Below, one piece after another: positions 10,550 through 19,791 of a stretch of 37,015 bases of DNA; within the stretch, counting starts at the first letter, position 1; every line of letters begins with the position of its first letter. Origin of the DNA: Hoeflea sp. BRH_c9 (lineage in GTDB: Bacteria > Pseudomonadota > Alphaproteobacteria > Rhizobiales > Rhizobiaceae); the NCBI GenBank assembly GCA_000961635.1, contig LADQ01000131.1:1-37015 (forward strand), written 5' to 3'. The position numbers and the translations under genes are program-made. The notes under the pieces were generated by a model. It did no database searches. It was given only the letters and a program-made list of their open reading frames with translations, and was not told the origin of the DNA.

Positions 10550-11416
10550 ATGACACAGCCATGCGGGCAGAATATCGTTGCGAGCATGACTTCAGAGGAT
10601 TGGTCAGATTCAGAGAATGACGCCGCGGTGGCGTCTTATTTTTCGATGCTTAGCAATGAGCTCTCTGAACATTCCTACAACAAGGCTGCCAACAACCGGC
10701 TACTCCAGGAAAAGACCGGGCGCAGCCGCGGCTCAATCGAATTCAAACACTGCAACGTATCTGCCGCCGCAAAGTCATTTGGCCTTCCGATCATCAAAGG
10801 CTACCAACCCCGTTTCAAATTTCAGATGTCCTTGGCAGAGGCGATCGCCCGCTGGTTGGCACGACATCCGGAATGGGAGGCAGGCCTCTTTCAGTCCAAG
10901 CAATTGGGCATGGCAGAGGCGTCATCATTGTTCATTGGGGTGGCCCCAACGCTGAGAAATACCCCACCTCCAGACGATCTGGGCCTGATGCAGGCGGTTG
11001 CTCGGCGATTTGACGTTGCAGGACGTGATGAGCGCAACAGGGCGCTTGGTCGTGCCGGTGAAGAGCTGGTGTTTCATCGGGAACGCACGCAACTGACTCA
11101 GCAGGGCCGAAATGATCTAGCCAATCGTGTGCGCTGGGTTTCCCAGGAAGATGGCGATGGTGCCGGCTACGATATTGCCAGCTTCACACAGGAAGGCCGC
11201 GAGCGCCTGATCGAAGTCAAGACAACCAACGGATGGGAGCGGACGCCTTTCCATATTTCGCGTAATGAACTGGAAGTCGCGAAGGCTCGCCGCGAGGACT
11301 GGCATCTTTTCCGCCTCTACGAATTTGCACGATCCCCTAAGGCCTTTGAACTGCGCCCACCACTCGAATCTCATGTGGCACTAACGGCAACGAGTTATCT
11401 GGCTAGCTTCGGATAA
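10550..11416 (+). CDS. DUF3883 domain-containing protein (restriction-endonuclease-like)
   Basis: C-terminal GRAGEELVFHRER...GYDIASFTQEGRERLIEVKTTNG...FHISRNELEVAKARREDWHLFRLYEF is the DUF3883 pattern (D..EVKT); start may be ATG 10586. Confidence 0.8.
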   Translation: MTQPCGQNIVASMTSEDWSDSENDAAVASYFSMLSNELSEHSYNKAANNRLLQEKTGRSRGSIEFKHCNVSAAAKSFGLPIIKGYQPRFKFQMSLAEAIARWLARHPEWEAGLFQSKQLGMAEASSLFIGVAPTLRNTPPPDDLGLMQAVARRFDVAGRDERNRALGRAGEELVFHRERTQLTQQGRNDLANRVRWVSQEDGDGAGYDIASFTQEGRERLIEVKTTNGWERTPFHISRNELEVAKARREDWHLFRLYEFARSPKAFELRPPLESHVALTATSYLASFG

Positions 11417-11589
11417 GGGGAGGATGCGGCGATTCCAGACGTTCCTCCGACAGGAACTGAACGGCAATTTTGCGCCCTCATGTCAGTCGTAGAGGTCTTC
11501 ATTGCCCTTGCCCAGAAGCGGACATCGCTCCGGAGCGGCGAGACATCACCTTCGCGCCAACAGCGGTCATGAGGAGCTTGCTGCCAGCG

Positions 11590-12012
11590 TCAGGAGGCGA
11601 CAAACAAGCGGATCGGCGTCACCATAAGCTTTGAAAGCTCTGTGCATGCGGCACGAAGATCATCGATGCTGAAAGAATGAAGTATGCCGTCAGGTGCTGC
11701 GCAGGCGATCACCGCGCTGCCCTCGGCCCATGGGTCTGCATGCAACGAATAGATGCTGTGGGCGAGAAAGTTTCGGACGCGAGCGACTTTTTCAACTGGT
11801 TCGAGAAGCTCATGGGCTCGGTCTGGATAAGTAGCCTTTATATATGTCCGCCAGTGAGAAATCACGGGGCCCTTCAAAATCTGCTCTTGAAGTCCAGCTC
11901 GCTTCAGGTGGTCTCTCATCGTATTTTCGAGAAAAGACCAGCAGACCAGTACCTGTCCGATCTCGAACTTGAGATCGTTTAATGTAGGGTGCATGGGTTC
12001 TGAAGCGCTCAT
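11590..12012 (-). CDS. HEPN-like small protein (putative RNase/toxin-type fold)
   Basis: Helical sequence with RVRNFLAHSIY, matching the RNxxxH HEPN motif; EIGQVLVCWSFLENTMRDHL helix. Confidence 0.5.
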   Translation of the reverse strand: MSASEPMHPTLNDLKFEIGQVLVCWSFLENTMRDHLKRAGLQEQILKGPVISHWRTYIKATYPDRAHELLEPVEKVARVRNFLAHSIYSLHADPWAEGSAVIACAAPDGILHSFSIDDLRAACTELSKLMVTPIRLFVAS

Positions 12013-12291
12013 CTTGCCTTTCTAGCCGACATTCTGACCTCCGAAAAGTCACCGTCGAAAACCACAAGCGGTGACAGAAATGCCAAAACCCTATCTACCA
12101 GTGCTTTCAGATATGCAGCCGCGTCTGCAATGGGCCGACTGCGGTCTTCCGCTTCGCGCCCTCATTTCAGCCGATCCACCGATGTGATCTCTGCTCCCAT
12201 AGCGGTCATTCATCCGTATGTCCCGACAACGCGCTGAGAACCGGCCCGTGCTATTAGTGCGTCCCAATATATTCGTTCCGGAGTCAGCACG

Positions 12292-13341
12292 ATGCCGAAG
12301 AGTAAGCCGAAAGTTTTTCTCGATGCAAACATCGTCATCAGCGCCGGCAAGCCGCCAGGTGGCCCCGAGTTGGCGCGTGTGGTGGACCTTGTCGAGGCCG
12401 GGCTGGTGACAATAGTCACCACCGATCTGACGATCAGTGAGGTGGTCAAAAAGCATACCCTAAATGACTACGAGCTCATTAGGGAGATCGGACAGCCTCA
12501 TTTTCGCAAGGTAGTAGAGACTGCGATTGGCGTGAGGCTGCCGGAGATCAGGCGTGCCGAGCTCAAGCAGAAGCTGAGCGCGAAATACGAAGCTTCGATC
12601 AAGGCGATGTTCTCGGGATTAAGGGCGAAGACCTTAGCTATCGACAGCATCAAGCCGTCGAGCATTCTAGCGGCGTATGCCGCCGGCGAGGGCTTCTTCG
12701 GCGGTGAAGGCAAGAAGGATCAGTTTCCCGATGCTTTCGCCTTCGAGTGTCTGAAGCAGGAGGCCTCAGAAAAGGAACCGGTGATCATTGTATCGCAGGA
12801 CCGCGATTTCATACGGCCGGTGGAAAGCGCCACTCACATCTCGCTCGTGGCGTCGCTGGCGGATTTGTTCGCAGCATTGGGGCTTCAAATTGAAGCGCCC
12901 GAGATCAATGACTTTCTTGAAGAACACAAGGAGGAACTTGTCGAAGCGGTTGACCGCGAGCTCGCAAATTGGGGATTGCAAGGAGATGTAGAGGACTCGC
13001 AGATCGACGAAACGACGGTAACCGAGGTCGACATTGAGGATGTAACGGCATTTCGGCCGATGGTGAAGGGCGATCCGATCCTATTGGTCGCTCGACTTGT
13101 GGCCAAGGCTAACGCATATTACACGCATCCTGACTGGGACAACGCTTCGTATGACTCGGAGGACAAAGTTCTCATCCCTCGCAATGAGGTGAGCGGTGAG
13201 ACGGAGGTGGAGCTCCAGCTTGACGTATCAATATCGATTTTGGTCGATGACGACGGCGAGCCGGCGCAGATCGAAGAGCTGCAGTTCCGTAACGATGATT
13301 TCATCTATGTCGAACTTCACCCTTATGAGGACTACAAGTAA
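12292..13341 (+). CDS. PIN-domain protein (DUF4935-like)
   Basis: KVFLDANIVISAGKP (Asp1), TISEVVKKH (Glu), KDQFPDAFAFECL (Asp), VSQDRDF (Asp): PIN acidic tetrad. Confidence 0.8.
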   Translation: MPKSKPKVFLDANIVISAGKPPGGPELARVVDLVEAGLVTIVTTDLTISEVVKKHTLNDYELIREIGQPHFRKVVETAIGVRLPEIRRAELKQKLSAKYEASIKAMFSGLRAKTLAIDSIKPSSILAAYAAGEGFFGGEGKKDQFPDAFAFECLKQEASEKEPVIIVSQDRDFIRPVESATHISLVASLADLFAALGLQIEAPEINDFLEEHKEELVEAVDRELANWGLQGDVEDSQIDETTVTEVDIEDVTAFRPMVKGDPILLVARLVAKANAYYTHPDWDNASYDSEDKVLIPRNEVSGETEVELQLDVSISILVDDDGEPAQIEELQFRNDDFIYVELHPYEDYK

Positions 13342-13614
13342 TCGCCCTTTTCGGCCATATGGTGCTCGACCAGCAATTTTGCCTGAGCGACCCGTTGGCC
13401 CGCGATCGCGCTCTTGAGGATCGCGTACTAGCGCGGAAGGTGCTGCCTACCAATCGAATAGCGCTGCTCTGCGCAGATTTGCGTCAATGAGGCCGATCGC
13501 GGCTTCGGATGCTGTCTGTTCACTCCGTCAGACGGCGGCAACCAATGATAATATAAATTTGACGTGACAAACCTTGCGTGCGGCGTAATCTGAAAAGAAA
13601 GGCGGGAGGACAGA

Positions 13615-14706
13615 TTGCCGATAGAGGACATCGCACGAAGCATGCGAATGCGCATGCCTTGGCCAGTTGGCCAAAAGATTCTGAGAGTTCTTAATCTGAG
13701 CCGGGGGCAAGGTTGGGAGCAAACAGTTGAGAAAATTACGCTCGCAGATATCAGCGCAGAAAAGCTCGAAAACTTAAATGAGGCGCTCCGTGAGCATTTG
13801 CTCTGCGGTGAAAAAAGCGTCAGATTTTATGATGTTGGACAAATCGCGGCCGACGCATGCGGTAAGTTCGCGGCAGTCGCGACCATCGCCAACGACAGTC
13901 CATTTGTTGGTGTTTACCCTAGCATCCTGCCCGAAGGCTCGTTGGCGGGACTGCCAGCCGAGCCTACTTTAACTGCCATCGAGGAAGACGAAGTCGGAAC
14001 TGCTTTCGTATTTTGCTCCGTGCGGACCATCATAGTCCGGGAGCCTCTAAGCCCAGAAGATTTTCCAGATCACGCCGCTGATGACTTGTTCGAGTCGTTT
14101 GACGAAATCATTGGGCTAAAGAACAAGCGTTTGCAGGCCGTTGACGTGGTTTGGGTGCCAAAGGCCTCCGGCCGCGCCGACGTTCGCATCGACTATCCGG
14201 CGGGGATGACGAGAGAGGTCGCGGAAGCGGCGCATCTTATCCTCCGAAATACCTTCAACACTCTGGTTGGGCAACCCATCCTCGGCGATCCTATCAATCT
14301 GTTTCCGCTCATTGATCGGATGTATTTCGATCCCACGGAGGGCTCCGTCGTGGAGATCGGCTTCGGAACGACAACCGCATCGGTCAAGCATGAGAAGATG
14401 CGTCGCAAAGGATTGAACCTACGCACTGAATCTTATCACGTCGGTGGCAAAGCCAATTTGCAAACCCCAATTGAGCCATTTAGGGTGAGCCTCGTTTGGA
14501 GCCGAGCAATTGGGAACAACAAGCTGTCGACCCCTGAGCTAAGCCTAAATAGCAGTTCTCGTGTGGCTGGCTCCGCATCGCCCGCGATGCATTCTGTACT
14601 AATTCGAAGGTGCATGGGTGCTTCAGACTACGCATTCGTCCGGTCGAAGATCGAGCATCATTTGAACCAGCCTCCGGCTGTCGGGGCTGACAAGGAAGCC
14701 GAATGA
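13615..14706 (+). CDS. Uncharacterised protein A of a three-gene operon (363 aa, TTG start)
   Basis: Long ORF with GGGAGGA SD before TTG; stop overlaps next ATG (ATGA). Confidence 0.75.
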   Translation: MPIEDIARSMRMRMPWPVGQKILRVLNLSRGQGWEQTVEKITLADISAEKLENLNEALREHLLCGEKSVRFYDVGQIAADACGKFAAVATIANDSPFVGVYPSILPEGSLAGLPAEPTLTAIEEDEVGTAFVFCSVRTIIVREPLSPEDFPDHAADDLFESFDEIIGLKNKRLQAVDVVWVPKASGRADVRIDYPAGMTREVAEAAHLILRNTFNTLVGQPILGDPINLFPLIDRMYFDPTEGSVVEIGFGTTTASVKHEKMRRKGLNLRTESYHVGGKANLQTPIEPFRVSLVWSRAIGNNKLSTPELSLNSSSRVAGSASPAMHSVLIRRCMGASDYAFVRSKIEHHLNQPPAVGADKEAE

Positions 14707-15107
14707 GCGCTGAAGACATAAGAAACGAGCTGAAAGAAAGGTGGAGCGCCAGCCCGGCGTTCACGCTTTGCCTGCAGATCGTCGATTTTGTTGAACAGCT
14801 GCCAGCCGATCAGGCGAGAATGCTGACCTTCAAGACTATCACTAACGCGATCGGTAGAAACAAAATCGACGACGAATTGCTAGTTGCATTGAATATTCTC
14901 GCCAGTACAAGAATAGCGGCGCTCGATGCTCATGCGATGTTGATCGACGACGACAGGGAAGAGCATGAAATCGAGCCGGAAGCGCTCGCGAAAGCGCAGA
15001 TGTCCGGGAGCTTGGTACACCCGGAAACTGGAGAGCCCGTGCCAGATTACGAAGAAAAGGTATTTCCATTCTTCGTGCCGACAGATCGCTTTGGGTTTGG
15101 TGGATGA
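14703..15107 (+). CDS. Uncharacterised protein B of a three-gene operon (134 aa)
   Basis: ATGA overlaps with both neighbours (14703-14706 and 15104-15107). Confidence 0.75.
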   Translation: MSAEDIRNELKERWSASPAFTLCLQIVDFVEQLPADQARMLTFKTITNAIGRNKIDDELLVALNILASTRIAALDAHAMLIDDDREEHEIEPEALAKAQMSGSLVHPETGEPVPDYEEKVFPFFVPTDRFGFGG

Positions 15108-15748
15108 CCGCAATTCCCAACAAAGCGTTTAGTCTGAGAGACCTAAAGCTAATGGCCGGTGACAGCACGCCGACGCTGATCAATCTCGACCGTCTCGTGG
15201 CCGTTGATTATGAAGATCAGCATCGACTTGTAGAGCGAGCCATCGACTGGTGCGGACTCCAGATAGTTGAGAATCGCCATCTGAAGCAGGACCTTGGAGA
15301 GGATGCTCTGACGATTGAAATCGTCCACATGCTCAAAGGCATGGGGTACGACGCTGAACATGACACGCAGATCGGCGGCCACTGCGACGTGATTGTGCGC
15401 GGAAAGCGCGATTTTCTTTGGATCGGAGAGGCCAAAATCCACAAGGATTACGACTGGCTTTTGAAGGGATATGAGCAGCTCGATTCGCGCTATTCCACGG
15501 GCCAACCCGGTCAGGATACAGGCGAAATCATTATTTTTAGTTACAATGAACGTATCGACAAAGTCGTAGCGAAGTGGATCGAGCACCTAATCGCAAAACG
15601 ACCGGACGTGTCGGTATCTGTATCGGAAAGCGATAAGCTCGTGCACTATTCGTTGCATCAGCATCCGGGCACTGGGCGCACCTTTAAGGTACGCCACAAG
15701 CCAATCAATTTATATTGGCGACCAATGGACAAAGAGCAGTCTAAGTGA
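15104..15748 (+). CDS. PD-(D/E)XK nuclease-like protein C of a three-gene operon (214 aa)
   Basis: DALTIEIVHMLKGMGYDAEHDTQIGGHCDVIVRGKRDFLWIGEAKIHKDYDWLLKGYEQLD: helix-E, D, ExK pattern. Confidence 0.7.
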   Translation: MTAIPNKAFSLRDLKLMAGDSTPTLINLDRLVAVDYEDQHRLVERAIDWCGLQIVENRHLKQDLGEDALTIEIVHMLKGMGYDAEHDTQIGGHCDVIVRGKRDFLWIGEAKIHKDYDWLLKGYEQLDSRYSTGQPGQDTGEIIIFSYNERIDKVVAKWIEHLIAKRPDVSVSVSESDKLVHYSLHQHPGTGRTFKVRHKPINLYWRPMDKEQSK

Positions 15749-16322
15749 CGCTAGGGGAGACGGGGCGAAGGGCGCCTTATTTAGTAATTTCACCGAAAGC
15801 CGCCCGTCCCCTTCCGGCCCCCTACCGGTCATTCCTTTTCGCTGCAATTGAAGCTTCTTTCCCGTCCTTCGGAAGGCGAGCCCACTGAGGGTGTAATCCC
15901 GCCCCAATGTTTGAACGGTCCGCGTGCACTATTAACCATCCCGGAGCTCTTTGTTCCGGGTACGTTCTTTATGCCTTGCCGGACACGGAAACCCGGACTA
16001 TGTCAGAGTGGTCGGCAGAAGATCATATTCTGCAGTCACTTAGCGGCCCCCGCCGATGCGCAAACATCAAACGAGGGCCTGACCCGCAACCTTCTCTCGA
16101 AAGGCCTTAGGCTATGTTGACCCTTACCTGTATCTCTCCGAATGGGGAAGACCATTCGCGCCGCTCTCCTGTTGAAACGCCATCGCAGCATCATCATCGG
16201 CTAACCGGCGATCCGTCGCCACAATCCGCTTTGTTCCCGCGCGCCTGATCGTTTCGCCACATAGCGATCACGCCAATAGTCTCGTCGACATCGACGTTCT
16301 GACTGCCCCTTTGAGGCAGCCA

Positions 16323-16343
16323 ATGCGGAAATTATTTCCGCAT
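16323..16343. repeat. Island palindrome copy 2: ATGCGGAAATTATTTCCGCAT
   Basis: Perfect 21-bp palindrome around one central base, 60 bp upstream of the 16402 start codon. Confidence 0.9.
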
Positions 16344-16401
16344 CCGAACCTTTGTGTCTGCCTGAATGCTGCCGTCATCGCTCCTCAACAGGAGACACCC
16401 C

Positions 16402-17313
16402 ATGAACACGACCATCCTCAACACATCGACTTCAACGCTCTATGCCTGTTCCGCCGATTGCCATGATTTGAGGGAACGGATCGACGGCCTCATCGAGGAG
16501 GTCATTGCCTCCAGCTTATCCACCGATGCACTCGCACAGTCCCTGTCGGGCGGACTTGCAGAGGTTGGCACGATCCTGCGATCCATCCCGGGCCACGAAG
16601 GGCGCCTGTTGGAGCGCGGCCTTGCCATGATCGCCCGGAGCAATCCTGACCTGGTGGTGCTGACCCAGAATCTGCGCATGCCGGTGACGCCGGCAGCGCT
16701 GCAACTGGTCGAGAAGAATTCGCCCGAGCATTATCGGTCGCTGACACTGGATGCCGACCACGGCGGCCGCAAAACCTACACACCTGACCTTCTTATTCTC
16801 AATCGGCGGACAAAGCTGGCGCATGTTGTCGATGTGAAGCGCAGTCTCCTGTCGTATGAGAGCGCGAGAATCGATGATCTCAAGTCCCGCATGCTTGCGG
16901 CAGCTCTTGTTGTGCCGGACCTGCTGTACAAGGAGCATCGCCGCCTTGTGGCCGAGGAGGTGCGGGTCGTGATCCTGAGTGGGGATGACCGGAAATGCGA
17001 TATCGAGGGTGGAATCTGGCCTTTTTCCCATCTCGACCACCTCTTTGAGATTTCGGGCGCCGGCGAAGCAATCGGTCTCCTCAAGTCACGCTTTGATGCG
17101 CGCATCAACAAGAATTGGGAGCAGGCTCGCCAGGTTTTTCCCCGTCCACCCAACCGGCGTAGCGGTCCATTGCTGCCCGTGACAATGGTAGGCGAAGAGG
17201 CAGAGCCTGATGACGAGGAAGCCGAGGCCGCTGGCGAAGGTGCTACCACAGCCATCGGCAACGAGCCGAGGTTGATAAAGCTCGGCTTCGCCAGAGTGCC
17301 AGTGCGGCAGTAG
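16402..17313 (+). CDS. PD-(D/E)XK-like nuclease-fold protein
   Basis: GRKTYTPDLLILNRRTKLAHVVDVKRSLLSYE (PD...DVK); ATG 16402 preceded by CAGGAGA. Confidence 0.55.
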   Translation: MNTTILNTSTSTLYACSADCHDLRERIDGLIEEVIASSLSTDALAQSLSGGLAEVGTILRSIPGHEGRLLERGLAMIARSNPDLVVLTQNLRMPVTPAALQLVEKNSPEHYRSLTLDADHGGRKTYTPDLLILNRRTKLAHVVDVKRSLLSYESARIDDLKSRMLAAALVVPDLLYKEHRRLVAEEVRVVILSGDDRKCDIEGGIWPFSHLDHLFEISGAGEAIGLLKSRFDARINKNWEQARQVFPRPPNRRSGPLLPVTMVGEEAEPDDEEAEAAGEGATTAIGNEPRLIKLGFARVPVRQ

Positions 17314-17395
17314 CGCTCTCATCACCACCCAACAGCTTCCCATTTCTCAATTGAACGCGTTGACCGTGACCGGCCGGCGCACGGAGACCCTTGCC

Positions 17396-17824
17396 ATGAG
17401 TGCAGATATCTTCCCCTTTCCGAAGCCCACCCCAACACCCATCCCTAATCAGCAGGGCATGCGCCAGAGTCGGCGCGACCGGATGATGAACCAAAACGGT
17501 GAGCCGTTGTCGCCGGAGCAGAAGGCCGCATTCGTCACCAAGGCAAGGGCCAGAACCGCAAAACCGCGACCTTGGGCTGCCGAAGACCACGCCGCTCATG
17601 TGGCTTCCGTCGTCCGCATCGCCATTCGATCGGCCAGGCGCAGAGGCGTCCGCCTTGAAAGCATGCTGTCGATTCCGCGGGGCTGGCTCCTCGAACTCTG
17701 TGAACAGGGCGACCCGACATGCCTTGTGGTGCGCGACTGGCTTAACGGAAATGTCGCACATGTTCCCGACGGCTTTGAAGAGACTCTCTCTGCTGCCACA
17801 GTCGATGACGGGGAGGTTGCGTGA
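17396..17824 (+). CDS. Uncharacterised protein upstream of and coupled to AAA ATPase
   Basis: MSADIFPFPKPTPTPIPNQQGMRQSRRDRMM...; stop TGA overlaps next ATG (TGATG). Confidence 0.65.
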   Translation: MSADIFPFPKPTPTPIPNQQGMRQSRRDRMMNQNGEPLSPEQKAAFVTKARARTAKPRPWAAEDHAAHVASVVRIAIRSARRRGVRLESMLSIPRGWLLELCEQGDPTCLVVRDWLNGNVAHVPDGFEETLSAATVDDGEVA

Positions 17825-19791
17825 TGGACCCGATCGCTGACCGCATCACCCGCTATCTGTTGCGCCGCATCCGTAGACTGGCCGTCCTTGACCTTTACAC
17901 TCACGCAACCGGCGCAGGTCTCCTCACCAGTCGCCCTATCGGCGACGAGAAGACTGCCGGCACAGTGTGGAGCATCTCTGCGAAGGGAGCGGCTATTCTC
18001 GCAAGTGATCGGCGGAGTGCCCGTCGCCTGGTTGCCAAGGCCTTGAAGCGTGGGCCGGCTCACGATGATGATGGTGAATTCGAAGGACAGAAGGCGGCCG
18101 ATCCCTGGAACTTCGCAGTGGCCGAGGCGGGCAACGCATCCAGAGCGAAGGCTGCCAGCACGACGCCTCTGTGCCCAAAGGAAGGCCATCTGGCGTCTCA
18201 AAGAATGCTCGGACTGCTGCGCGAATTCCTGCCGGCGCCCAGTCCCGTTCATGTTGCGGTCGCACTGCTGATCGCGCGATCCGTTGGTGCCAGCATTGAC
18301 GATCTTGGTGTGCTCCGAGAGGTCCTGCTGCGGCCAAACCCAGTCGTGTTGTTCAAAATCCCCGTCTCAGGATTGGAGCGGCAAGTGGGACTGATGCTGG
18401 AAAATTCACTGATCGCTGCTTTCTGGGCTTCGCTGAAAGATATCTCGGGCGGCTCGGCCCTCTCTGCACATTACCGAGAGTCACGGCCAGAAAAGCTCCG
18501 CCGCAGGATCATCACTGCTTCAGGTCGCGCAAGTGCTGACGTCTCCGACAGGTCGCTAAAGAGGCAGCTCAGTGATGTGCTGCTGGGGGATGCAGTGCCT
18601 CTGCTAATCGCCGACGAGACGACTGCCAGTGTACGGCCACACATTGTCGCTGCGGCCGACATCGTCTTTGAATGTGCGGGTATCGATCCGGCTCTCCTTG
18701 CGGAATTGCTTCATATTTGTTGTGGCCTTCCGCCAGAAGAAGCTGTGGACCGTATGGAAACGATGGCCTTTGATCCGACCAAACTTTGTCTCGATGATCT
18801 CGCCCTGGCCGTAAAGCCAGGTCGAAGCCTGGAGGGGATGCTGGACACCCTTGCGGCTCTGGGTGCCGTGCATCGCGAAGATGGCGATGAAGACATTCGC
18901 GGGAGTGGAAGCTCCAGTTCGAAGCGGCCGCTCAAGGGAAAGTCCAAAGCGGCGTCTGTCGACATCGTCCAGCCCGAAGCCGATTCCTCTGCTCTCTCCA
19001 AGTCGACGGATATCCAAACCGGCAATTCCGATGACGGCAGCGACAAGTCGTCAATGATTCGTGCTGTTCCATCGCTCAGGGTAGAGACACTCGCTGGCTA
19101 TGGCGAAGCAAGAGGCTGGGCGATTGATCTGAAAGGTGACCTGCCGCTCTGGCGCGAGGGCGTGATCGGTTGGGATGAAATGAGTACGAAAATGCTGCTT
19201 TCGGGCCCGCCTGGAACAGGCAAGACCACTTTTGCCAAGGCGCTTTGCAACACATTGCAGGTCCCTCTGATCGTAAGCTCTGTCGCGTCCTGGCTCGAGC
19301 CCGGCTATCTTGGCGATGTGCTTCAGAAGATGTCCGCCACTTTCGAAGCGGCGCGGGAAAATGCGCCATGCATTCTCTTCATCGATGAAATTGATGCCAT
19401 CGGCACTAGGGGCGGCGGTCAGGGTAGCCGTCATGATGACTACTGGACCACGATCATCACGCGATTGCTTGAACTGCTTGACGGGGCAATTAAAACCGAA
19501 GGCGTCATCGTGGTTGCGGCGACGAATCTCCCCGAAAGGATTGATGCCGCACTGCTGCGCTCGGGCAGGCTCGAGAAGCATGTCGCCATTCCATCACCCG
19601 ATGCCGATGCGCTGGCAGGCATTATGGCTCACCATCTAGGCTCCGATCTCGCAGCTGTTCTGGCATCGGCTCCTGCTCCAAAGGAGCTATTGGCGAGTGA
19701 CCCGCCATCGGAACCCACGTCATCCCGATCCAACGCACTCAAACCGGTTCCCTGCAATGCCGACATCATGAAAGGAAAAACTCATGTCTGA
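17824..19791 (+). CDS. FtsH-like AAA+ ATPase lacking peptidase domain and obvious transmembrane segment
   Basis: Walker A GPPGTGKTTFAKAL, Walker B CILFIDEIDAIG, SRH NLPERIDAALLRSGRLEKHVAIP; no long hydrophobic N-terminal segment. Confidence 0.85.
   Translation: MDPIADRITRYLLRRIRRLAVLDLYTHATGAGLLTSRPIGDEKTAGTVWSISAKGAAILASDRRSARRLVAKALKRGPAHDDDGEFEGQKAADPWNFAVAEAGNASRAKAASTTPLCPKEGHLASQRMLGLLREFLPAPSPVHVAVALLIARSVGASIDDLGVLREVLLRPNPVVLFKIPVSGLERQVGLMLENSLIAAFWASLKDISGGSALSAHYRESRPEKLRRRIITASGRASADVSDRSLKRQLSDVLLGDAVPLLIADETTASVRPHIVAAADIVFECAGIDPALLAELLHICCGLPPEEAVDRMETMAFDPTKLCLDDLALAVKPGRSLEGMLDTLAALGAVHREDGDEDIRGSGSSSSKRPLKGKSKAASVDIVQPEADSSALSKSTDIQTGNSDDGSDKSSMIRAVPSLRVETLAGYGEARGWAIDLKGDLPLWREGVIGWDEMSTKMLLSGPPGTGKTTFAKALCNTLQVPLIVSSVASWLEPGYLGDVLQKMSATFEAARENAPCILFIDEIDAIGTRGGGQGSRHDDYWTTIITRLLELLDGAIKTEGVIVVAATNLPERIDAALLRSGRLEKHVAIPSPDADALAGIMAHHLGSDLAAVLASAPAPKELLASDPPSEPTSSRSNALKPVPCNADIMKGKTHV

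Noticed and set aside
10348-10620. 90-aa + strand ORF in the A+T-rich tract
   Set aside because: No SD or recognisable domain, overlaps the DUF3883 start; probably non-coding regulatory DNA.
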